This document shows, piece after piece, positions 1 through 5,873 of a stretch of DNA of 8,777 nucleotides. Origin of the DNA: Verrucomicrobia bacterium TMED44 (GTDB lineage: Bacteria; Verrucomicrobiota; Verrucomicrobiia; Opitutales; Seribacteraceae); the NCBI GenBank assembly GCA_002168015.1, contig NHCX01000005.1, positions 1 through 8,777 on the forward strand, written 5' to 3'. The translations under genes were made by a program, and so were the position numbers. The notes under the pieces were generated by a model. That model saw only the letters and a program-made list of their open reading frames with translations. It was not told the DNA's origin and made no database searches. Within the stretch, counting starts at the first letter, position 1. Each line of letters starts with the position of its first letter.

Positions 1-2
1 CG

Positions 3-872
3 TTTGCACATGGGGATCAATCCATTTTAACCAGTGGTTATCACGAGATGCTGGTTTGGGCCGCAAAAGACGGGCAATTACAACGAAGGATCTCAGGCCT
101 GCCTGAGCGGATTCACTCAATCGATATTCATCCAGACGGCAAACAGCTGGCAGTCGCAGGTGGTAGCCCCGGACGTTCTGGTGAAGTCAGAGTGATTGAT
201 CTTTCAGATGGATCCCTTGTTCAATTGCTCCACAAGTCAGATGACCTCTGTTTATCCGCAAAATTCAATCACGCAGGTACCCGGCTGGCAACCTGTGGAA
301 CCGATGGTACGGTCCGAGTATTTGATAGTGAAACCTGGCAGGAGATGGTTACCTTTGCCAATCACTCCAACTGGGTCAATGATTTGGCATGGAGTGCCGA
401 TGGAAACAGAATCGTTACAGGCAGTAAAGACAGCACTGCTAAGGTGTTCGACCTGACAACAAACACTCGTATATCCACATACACCGGACATGATGGTGGC
501 ATCTACAGTGTTATATTCGATGAAACCGGTGAACATGTTTTATCTGCCTGTAGTAAGGGTAAAGTGCTTTATTGGAGAACTGAGAGTGGTCAAGCCGTTA
601 AAGAGTTGGCGAATCAAAGCGAATCTATCTACCGTATAGCTGCACTCGGTTCAGCCGAGCATTTTATTTTTTCAGGTGCAATGCCCTCGGTTGAAATGAT
701 AGATCTCCAGAGCGGTAAAAAAGGAAAAGAATTTACTTCTACATGTAATAATTTGTCTCTTGCGGTCTCAAACGATAGTAGGCGAATTCTGACTGGGGAT
801 TCAAAGGGCGGACTTCGCTTGGTCGATATTGAGAGCGGGGAGTTACTCACTCGATTTACAGCAGCACCGTGA
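3..872 (+). CDS. WD40 beta-propeller protein, C-terminal part (5' end outside window)
   Basis: The reading frame is open from the left edge (first whole codon at 3) to a TGA at 870-872. The ATG at 48 sits inside a WD40 unit (…HGDQSILTSGYHEMLVW…), so it is not the start. About seven blade-ending strands can be counted, each closing with a W/D-type motif followed by a turn: MLVWAAKDG, VRVIDLSDG, VRVFDSETW, AKVFDLTTN, VLYWRTESG, VEMIDLQSG and LRLVDIESG. That is enough for one seven-bladed propeller. The sequence style (IHPDGKQLAVAGGSPGRSGEVRV) matches WD40 proteins of Planctomycetes and Verrucomicrobia, which often carry an N-terminal cytochrome c-like domain; whether this one does cannot be seen. 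WD40 propellers are usually protein-interaction platforms. No catalytic residues are visible and no partner can be named. The protein ends right after the last blade, with no extra C-terminal domain. Confidence 0.9.
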   Translation, partial: FAHGDQSILTSGYHEMLVWAAKDGQLQRRISGLPERIHSIDIHPDGKQLAVAGGSPGRSGEVRVIDLSDGSLVQLLHKSDDLCLSAKFNHAGTRLATCGTDGTVRVFDSETWQEMVTFANHSNWVNDLAWSADGNRIVTGSKDSTAKVFDLTTNTRISTYTGHDGGIYSVIFDETGEHVLSACSKGKVLYWRTESGQAVKELANQSESIYRIAALGSAEHFIFSGAMPSVEMIDLQSGKKGKEFTSTCNNLSLAVSNDSRRILTGDSKGGLRLVDIESGELLTRFTAAP

Positions 873-950
873 TCACTACGGATCTCGATTCCCCTAGCTC
901 CTCACGAGGTAGGCCCGTTCGATATTTATACGGTAGCTTGAAAGTAAAAG

Positions 951-962
951 AGATCTAGATCT
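951..962. repeat. 12-bp perfect palindrome AGATCTAGATCT
   Basis: The sequence AGATCTAGATCT equals its own reverse complement and lies 79 bp after the WD40 stop codon. It contains two overlapping halves of the form AGATCT. It could be a dimeric regulator site, but it lies about 460 bp before the next start codon and may be chance in AT-rich DNA. Confidence 0.3.
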
Positions 963-1340
963 GGATCATAAAGAATGATTTGATCAAACAAAAACAAAAA
1001 AATGGCCAAATCTCGGAGTAACAAAAGTGAACCAGACGGTTATGACCAGATTTAGCAGGGCCTTTACCCAAGTTGAATTGGCCAAACTTTTGAGCATGTT
1101 TCTCATTACCCACGGGTTGCTTTCCTAATGCCAACAAGAACTGGATTAAGAGACGGAGAGTTTTCCGAATGTAATCTTTTTACAAACAAACGAAATCAAC
1201 AATGAACAAGATAAATCTGTTATGCCTCCCAGGTGCACTGGGTTTAGGCTGTATCTGAGCGATTAAGGAATACGATGTTAAGGTTTTGCCTAATCGAATT
1301 ACATTATTTTCATCCGATACGAAATCCAGTTCTTTTCCCT

Positions 1341-1371
1341 TTGACTTAAATATCATTAATTCCAGTTTAAA
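1341..1371 (+). promoter_or_regulatory. Weak candidate promoter for the cyclase gene
   Basis: A good -35-like TTGACT (1341-1346) is followed, after a long 19-bp spacer, by TTTAAA (1366-1371). The predicted transcript would begin about 40-45 bases before the cyclase ATG. The spacer is longer than the preferred 17 bp and the -10 match is poor, so this is only the best candidate in the upstream region. Another sigma factor could be used instead. Confidence 0.22.
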
Positions 1372-1421
1372 CAGAGATTATCGTTCTTTTATTCGCATAT
1401 AACCCCAAAGTCCTTCTGAAC

Positions 1422-2600
1422 ATGAACCAATCTACCCAAAAGCAATTCAATGATATCCTTCGCCAGCAAGGACTTCAGGTTGGCATTAAACCAGTTGAAG
1501 ATATCCCAAGCGAGAAAAGTCGTTTAGACGAAGTGGAACGATTGGGTGTCCTTGAAAAGGACTTCTCCGCAGATTCAGATTACACTTCACTTACACAACT
1601 CGCCACCATCACTACTGGCACTCAGGTTGGACTAATTAATATCCTAGGTTCGAACATTCAAAGATGTAAGATCGATTTCGGCTTCCGTGCTGATCAGAGT
1701 GCCATGGCCCAAGAGTTACCAAGAGAAATTTCCGTTTGCCAATACAGCCTTCTGATGCCCAAGGAGCCTCTCATCATTGAGGATTTGTTTTTGGATGAAA
1801 GAACCAAGAACTTTCAAAAACTTGAAGCTTATTCTAGCCTACGATTCTACGCTGGTTCACCGCTTGTCACCTCGAAAGGTTATTCCATTGGCACTTTGTG
1901 CGTTCTTGGTACGGAACCAAAGAAAATAATGCACGATCAAATTGAAGGACTCAGGATATTGGCGGATCTAGTCGTTGGCTCGATCGAAAATGACTTCCTG
2001 AAAAAACAGGATAACGGAAAAAAAGATGCCCCATCCATCAATCAGAACGAATCGATGGTAAAGTATTTTTCTACATCCTCTATCCTGTTCGCGGATTTCG
2101 TAGGTTTCACAAAGCTTGTTGAAAAGCTCGAAGCGGGAGATCTTATCGAGACTTTAACCGTCTTTTTCAAGGGATTCGACAGGCTTGCCAAAAAGCATAA
2201 TGTAACGAAAGTGAAGACGATAGGAGACTGCTACATGTGCGTTTCCGGAATACCCAGACAAGAAAGGGAACATGCTTTGAACATGTGTGCCTTCGCCTTG
2301 GATATGTTAAAATTTGTCGAGGGTATAAATATTCAACACGAAGTCTTGGAGAAGCCTATTTGGAAATTACGCATTGGAATTCATTCGGGTTCTTTGATAG
2401 CCAACTTTCAAGCCGGTGCATTTGATGTTTGGGGAGATTCCGTGAACATAGCAGCTAGAATGGAGAGTTCGGGAGAAGCCGGAAAAGTCCACATCTCAGA
2501 GAAAACAGCAGATTACATCGGCTCTGATGCCTCCTTGACCGCAAGAGGAGAAGTAGAACTGAAAAACAAAGGGAGCTTCCGAACATTCTTTTTAAATTAA
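1422..2600 (+). CDS. GAF-domain class III adenylate cyclase
   Basis: This 392-residue protein probably makes cAMP from ATP in the cytoplasm. Residues about 35-188 form a GAF sensor domain (RLDEVERLGVLE…, RFYAGSPL at 141-148, YSIGTLCVLG at 154-163). Residues about 215-392 form a class III nucleotidyl cyclase catalytic domain. All expected catalytic residues are present: metal-binding Asp225 (ADFVGFT) and Asp269 (KTIGD), adenine-selecting Lys265 and Asp335 (FDVWGD), and transition-state Asn342 and Arg346 (VNIAAR). The Lys/Asp pair points to ATP rather than GTP, and a complete set in one chain implies a homodimer with two active sites. There are no membrane segments or signal peptide. The GAF domain has an aromatic/Cys-containing pocket region (EISVCQYSLL, 102-111) but its ligand is unknown. 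The ATG at 1422 is the only reasonable start after the upstream in-frame TAA (1368-1370). It lacks a Shine-Dalgarno sequence, so initiation may be SD-independent. Confidence 0.93.
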   Translation: MNQSTQKQFNDILRQQGLQVGIKPVEDIPSEKSRLDEVERLGVLEKDFSADSDYTSLTQLATITTGTQVGLINILGSNIQRCKIDFGFRADQSAMAQELPREISVCQYSLLMPKEPLIIEDLFLDERTKNFQKLEAYSSLRFYAGSPLVTSKGYSIGTLCVLGTEPKKIMHDQIEGLRILADLVVGSIENDFLKKQDNGKKDAPSINQNESMVKYFSTSSILFADFVGFTKLVEKLEAGDLIETLTVFFKGFDRLAKKHNVTKVKTIGDCYMCVSGIPRQEREHALNMCAFALDMLKFVEGINIQHEVLEKPIWKLRIGIHSGSLIANFQAGAFDVWGDSVNIAARMESSGEAGKVHISEKTADYIGSDASLTARGEVELKNKGSFRTFFLN

Positions 2601-2615
2601 TGGGCCTTTGAAACT

Positions 2616-2822
2616 TTGGTGGAGGTGGCGGGGATCGAACCCGAAACGCCATGTCCCAAAATCCTAGTAACTATGCAGGATTCAGAGTTCTCAGTAGAGG
2701 TGTTGACTGAGATATTGACTGAGATTTCTGGGGCAGATCGTCAGATGCTGACCCGAATTGTCCAAAGATGGGGTAGTCTCAGCGATGATTTAAAGAGGGC
2801 GGTTTTGAGAGTGGTGGGGTAG
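2616..2822 (+). CDS. Small hypothetical ORF reading through the tRNA/tmRNA 3' end
   Basis: This is a 68-codon frame beginning with TTG at 2616. Its first residues (VEVAGIEPE) are the translation of the antisense tRNA/tmRNA 3' end, a pattern well known from ORFs that run across such sites, so the annotated start is doubtful. The part after residue about 25 looks more protein-like: an acidic stretch (QDSEFSVEVLTEILTEIS) and a helical end (LTRIVQRWGSLSDDLKRAVL). From memory, this W-x-x-L-[PS]-x-x-[LI]-[KR] tail resembles ends of short proteins and integrases near tRNA sites in Planctomycetes and Verrucomicrobia. It may be the tail of a decayed or interrupted integrase-linked gene. There is no Shine-Dalgarno sequence. 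Function is unknown, and it may not be expressed. Confidence 0.35.
   Translation: MVEVAGIEPETPCPKILVTMQDSEFSVEVLTEILTEISGADRQMLTRIVQRWGSLSDDLKRAVLRVVG
2617..2642 (-). other. Orphan tRNA/tmRNA-type 3' end (possible attachment site)
   Basis: Read on the minus strand this is GGGTTCGATCCCCGCC followed by ACCTCCACCA. It holds the TTCGATC T-loop, the 3' half of a T-stem, a seven-base acceptor strand, a discriminator A and an encoded CCA. No matching 5' acceptor strand (about GGAGGTG) occurs 60-90 nt upstream on that strand, nor at tmRNA distance, where the autotransporter gene lies. It is therefore a 3' fragment and not a working tRNA or tmRNA. Such 3' ends are the usual core of integrase attachment sites and are left behind by mobile elements. 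The CACCTCCACCA ending is particularly common in tmRNA, but I cannot decide between tmRNA and tRNA. Confidence 0.65.
2703..2726 (+). repeat. 12-bp tandem duplication (two copies)
   Basis: TTGACTGAGATA is followed directly by TTGACTGAGATT, with only the last base different. In the small plus-strand ORF it encodes LTEI twice, in frame. The near-identity suggests a recent duplication. Confidence 0.8.
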
Positions 2823-2846
2823 GGTGAATTCTTAAACCGAGATTAA

Positions 2847-2866
2847 TTTAATCTAAATTGATTAAA
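2847..2866. repeat. AT-rich inverted repeat at the end of the autotransporter gene
   Basis: TTTAATC (2847-2853) and GATTAAA (2860-2866) are perfect inverted repeats around a six-base loop, overlapping the autotransporter stop codon (2862-2864). A second overlapping inverted repeat GATTAA-T-TTAATC lies at 2841-2853. As a terminator for the minus-strand genes it would be weak: the stem has one G:C pair and no T-run follows. Confidence 0.3.
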
Positions 2867-5819
2867 AAAGGATTCTAAATCCAAGATTGAGAAAGTGGGC
2901 ATTGAAATCATCTTTTCCTATCATATAATCGTAATGTAAAAACATTGACCTCCCGCTTTTGCCAATGGATGTAATACCAGTACCAATGAGACCAAAATCA
3001 GAGTCTTCCGGACGACCATTAATATAGTAAACATCATCCGTACCATGACTCAAAAGATGAACACCTTGATTTACCGGGTCAGCATTAAAGTCGTGTTCCC
3101 AGGATAAGCGAAACTCGGGAATTATTACCCCCCCCTCAGGATTAAAATGGTGGTAGGCTATCTTTGCACCTAAAGATGAGACGAATGATTCGTCTCTTCG
3201 TTCGAGCAATTGACTGGAACTGGCTGTGCTGAATGGATCAGTGCCTGGTCTTACCGACTCAGAGTAGGCACCCGTTTCAAAATGATTGTAGGTAAACCCA
3301 AGAGAAGGTGTGATTAAAAAACTTTTGTATTCATATACCTTACCGTAGGTGATACCAACCGTAGTCTGGGAACTATTCGGTGAAGCATCCATGACTGCAC
3401 CCGAATTTTCGGTTCTTGAGGTTACAGAGTCATGAAAACCAAAAGTCAAAAAAGCATCGATGTAATTAAAGTCTCGAACCCAATTACTGTAGACTCCCGC
3501 AAATATACTGTCTGTGGCAACCTCAGTTCCGTCACCACTGGAATCTGATTTACCAAAACCACCCATGACTCCAAAGGTGAAGTCTTCGAAAATCTCCTGA
3601 TCTACTCCAAAAGTGACTCCCCAAGAATCTCCATCCATTTTATGGAGTTCATCTTCCGTAAAGGACGCAGAAGCTTGGGCAAAAAAACCGTTATTTAACT
3701 CAGATGCTTTATCGCTTAGTACTTTGTTTAAAATATCCTTAGTTAGTGTTCCATTCGCTTGGGCGATGTAGCGATCTTCCTTGTCAAAATCCTGCATAGC
3801 TTTGGCAACCATGGCATCTACCATGCCGTCAGATGCAGGGAATCCCATTTGAGCGAGACGGACATTAGATAGCCTATTTTTCAAATTTGATAATTGGTTT
3901 GTGAAAGAAGCCTGCCCCGTAGAACTTACTGCCTCTAATTCATCTGGTACTACATCGTCAATGTATTCAGCAAAGTCAGCATGAGACGCTGAATTCATCG
4001 CTGCTTCGTGATGATGCTCCTCAGATTCGTCGCCGGGTGTTAAAATATTTTTAATGGCACCTGCACTAACGGGAATGCTATTGCCATATTCTTTCATGAC
4101 TTCTTCAATGATAGAATCCCTTTGAAATTCCTTAATTAATGTAAGGGGAGATTTTCCACCAGAATTATCCGCAGTTCTTCTAAATCGTTGAGCACCATTT
4201 GGAGAGGTTTCCAAAACTATTCCATTTTCAGCAAGATGATTAAGTACATCATTGTGATGGGCATCAGAACCATTTGTTTTAGCTACATACAATTTAGGAT
4301 TGAGTTCATTCATTTCTTCAACGATCGCAGAAGATGATTTTAATCCTTCGATTTCTGCCAAAACTGCAGAACCATATGTATTAGCAACATCAGAAAACTG
4401 AACCGCAGCTTCGACTGGAGTTTCAGTTCCATCTGGATTTATGATTTCGACTTTGAAATTATCACTGACGACATCAAGAACAATGATAGATGCAATCTGC
4501 TCTCTGATCTTTTCGAAATTCTCATTGCCTGCCAATTCTGTTGATTCTAAGCGATCAAAATTATTGAATATAGAGTTGATATCATGAACATCTAATTTTG
4601 TTGTATCAACCTCCAGTTTTAATGTTGCAGAAAACTTTGAGTTGTTGAGCGTGCTTAATGCTTGATTTGCCAATTCATCAGGTGCGGTTTCGATAGCTGA
4701 GATGCTATCCAAGATGGAATCATCAAGGAGAACAATTTGTTCGATAGGATTTTTAGTTGTGTCTAATTTGGACAGTTTTTCGAAAATTAAACTTTTTGCA
4801 TCGGAGTTTGAAATATTTGATAACGCCATTACCTTATCTCCCTTTTTCTTGAACTTGGAGGCATTTCGATTGGAAGCATCTCCGAGATTTTTAATAAGAT
4901 TATTCCTTAGGTTTGTAGTTGCTGTAACATCAGATGATTCAATGGATACAAAGGAATCAAATTGTCCAATGTCTAAATCGGAGGATGCAGCCAACTCTAG
5001 TCCAGTTTCTCCAACTTTTTCAGCAACAGAAAGTGCCTTTTGAGCCCTGAATGCATCAGAACCTATGCTGTTGATTAAGGTGATTTCTGCAGAGTTTCTT
5101 TTGGACAATTTCTCTAAGTCCAAATTCTTTTCACTGATGAGTTTGAGACCTAGTTCACCTCCCAATTCCGCAACTTTGAGAGCTTTTTCACTATCGAGAT
5201 TTCCATCAACCGATAAGTCTGCAATTAAACTTAGGCTTTTCGAATCTATTTTCTCCAATCTTAGATGATCCAGGTTTTTCTCCGTTATCAGTTTGATAAC
5301 CTTTTTTCCCTGATCGCTATTGCTGCCACTCAAAGTCTTAACTTTATCGGCTAACTCAACTGCTTTCTTTGCAATATCTGAACCAGAATCACCTTTAGCC
5401 AAAAGCTTGTCTATTTCTGCAAGTTCATCGTTGTTTAGACCTAACACTTTTTCTGCATCCAAGTCAGAATGTTTATCCAATAAATCAAGCTTGGTAGTAC
5501 TGGGTGGACCATCACTTTTTTCAGATTTTGTGGAATCATGGAAATGAACATTACCAGGGTTTCCAAATGGAACATTTGTTAAATCAGGAGTGATTGGAGA
5601 ACCTTCAGTTGGATTACCTGTTGGTTTCGAGTCCGCGGAAGGAATTTGAAGTTTACTACTGTCATTCTCGGAAGGATTATAACTTGGATTATCTCCAGGG
5701 TTAACAGAAGGTTTTTCTCCAATTTCAGAGATGGCAACTTGAGCAAATCCACTAGTTGGTGCAATGGTCAGTACTGCAGTCAAATGCAGGCTAACAATGT
5801 CTAGAATAAACTTCTTCAT
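2862..5819 (-). CDS. Autotransporter (type V secreted) with helical repeat passenger
   Basis: This 985-residue protein is predicted to be exported and anchored in the outer membrane. Residues 1-26 are a signal peptide (MKKFILDIVSLHLTAVLTIA…) with likely cleavage after GFA. Residues about 36-110 are rich in Pro, Asn and Ser and probably disordered. Residues about 150-310 hold three degenerate helical units starting with KxAVELAD, KALKVAEL and KALSVAEK. The middle (about 310-700) is mostly predicted helical and I do not recognise it; it has His clusters (HHND, 521-524; EEHHHE, 600-605). Residues about 708-985 form an autotransporter barrel: alternating strands such as SWGVTFGVD and TFGVMGGFG, ending in a C-terminal Phe (NLGFRILF) expected by the BAM machinery. 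An alpha-helical passenger is unusual, since most are beta-helices. There is no protease or lipase motif. The start ATG lacks a clear Shine-Dalgarno sequence. It follows the nucleotidase gene by 48 bp, so they are probably co-transcribed. Confidence 0.88.
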   Translation of the reverse strand: MKKFILDIVSLHLTAVLTIAPTSGFAQVAISEIGEKPSVNPGDNPSYNPSENDSSKLQIPSADSKPTGNPTEGSPITPDLTNVPFGNPGNVHFHDSTKSEKSDGPPSTTKLDLLDKHSDLDAEKVLGLNNDELAEIDKLLAKGDSGSDIAKKAVELADKVKTLSGSNSDQGKKVIKLITEKNLDHLRLEKIDSKSLSLIADLSVDGNLDSEKALKVAELGGELGLKLISEKNLDLEKLSKRNSAEITLINSIGSDAFRAQKALSVAEKVGETGLELAASSDLDIGQFDSFVSIESSDVTATTNLRNNLIKNLGDASNRNASKFKKKGDKVMALSNISNSDAKSLIFEKLSKLDTTKNPIEQIVLLDDSILDSISAIETAPDELANQALSTLNNSKFSATLKLEVDTTKLDVHDINSIFNNFDRLESTELAGNENFEKIREQIASIIVLDVVSDNFKVEIINPDGTETPVEAAVQFSDVANTYGSAVLAEIEGLKSSSAIVEEMNELNPKLYVAKTNGSDAHHNDVLNHLAENGIVLETSPNGAQRFRRTADNSGGKSPLTLIKEFQRDSIIEEVMKEYGNSIPVSAGAIKNILTPGDESEEHHHEAAMNSASHADFAEYIDDVVPDELEAVSSTGQASFTNQLSNLKNRLSNVRLAQMGFPASDGMVDAMVAKAMQDFDKEDRYIAQANGTLTKDILNKVLSDKASELNNGFFAQASASFTEDELHKMDGDSWGVTFGVDQEIFEDFTFGVMGGFGKSDSSGDGTEVATDSIFAGVYSNWVRDFNYIDAFLTFGFHDSVTSRTENSGAVMDASPNSSQTTVGITYGKVYEYKSFLITPSLGFTYNHFETGAYSESVRPGTDPFSTASSSQLLERRDESFVSSLGAKIAYHHFNPEGGVIIPEFRLSWEHDFNADPVNQGVHLLSHGTDDVYYINGRPEDSDFGLIGTGITSIGKSGRSMFLHYDYMIGKDDFNAHFLNLGFRILF
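3128..3135 (-). repeat. G8 homopolymer in the autotransporter barrel coding region
   Basis: Eight C on the plus strand read as eight G in the coding strand, covering codons for E895-G896-G897-V898. It is the longest G/C homopolymer I see in the window. A one-base slip would shift the frame and remove the last part of the barrel, including the terminal Phe. This could allow phase variation, but eight bases is near the lower limit for such behaviour. Confidence 0.75.
4899..5369 (-). repeat. Three degenerate helical repeats in the autotransporter passenger
   Basis: At protein level, residues 151-211, 212-260 and 261-307 align. Each starts with K-[KA]-x-x-V-A-[ED]-x, and copies one and two share a near-identical LI[TS]EKNLD segment (178-184 and 228-234), which becomes ASSDLDI in copy three. 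Spacing is about 48-61 residues. The DNA has diverged, so the repeats are old. Their helical, Leu/Ala-rich pattern suggests a solenoid-like stack. Confidence 0.55.
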
Positions 5820-5859
5820 GATCTAAATATGTAGGTAGGAAATATAGTGACTTTCAGGA

Positions 5860-5873
5860 CAATAAGCTTATTG
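5860..5873. repeat. 14-bp perfect palindrome over the nucleotidase stop codon
   Basis: CAATAAGCTTATTG is its own reverse complement and overlaps the TAA of the upstream gene (5868-5870). In RNA it could form at most a five-pair stem with a four-base loop, without a T-run, so it is a poor terminator. It could be an RNA-processing or regulator site between the two genes, or chance. Confidence 0.35.

Larger units (their letters stand above)
873..1421. other. 549-bp intergenic region, no convincing gene
   Basis: This stretch separates the WD40 gene from the cyclase, both read rightwards. It is AT-rich with stops in all frames. An imperfect hairpin (CCTA-CTC / GAG-TAGG, 893-913) lies 21 bp after the WD40 stop but has no T-run, so it is at best a weak terminator. 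A 12-bp perfect palindrome lies at 951-962. A 60-codon minus-strand frame (955-1137, TTG start) and a 49-codon plus-strand frame (979-1128, no good start) look neither like known proteins nor like each other. A 24-codon frame (1275-1349) has an AAGGA five bases ahead of its ATG and cannot be excluded as a leader peptide. I see no structured RNA that I recognise. Confidence 0.6.

Noticed and set aside
48..50. ATG at 48 as the start of the WD40 protein
   Set aside because: The frame is open to the window edge and the preceding residues complete a WD40 strand (HGDQSILTSGY).
893..913. Rho-independent terminator after the WD40 gene
   Set aside because: The hairpin has a mismatch and is followed by CCCGTTCG with no T-run.
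955..1137. 60-codon minus-strand ORF in the intergenic region
   Set aside because: TTG start, no ribosome binding site, low-complexity Phe/Cys-rich end and no recognisable family.
1275..1349. 24-codon ORF with AAGGA five bases before ATG, upstream of the cyclase
   Set aside because: The composition shows no signal peptide, attenuator or known leader pattern, and such short frames arise by chance; kept only as a note in the intergenic entry.
2617..2705. A complete tRNA gene on the minus strand
   Set aside because: The T-loop and CCA end are clear, but there is no 5' acceptor strand to pair with CACCTCC, no D-arm and no convincing anticodon arm.
4702..5547. Three plus-strand ORFs opposite the autotransporter passenger
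   Set aside because: They are antisense frames of the Leu/Ser/Asp-rich repeats; the minus-strand frame has the signal peptide and barrel.
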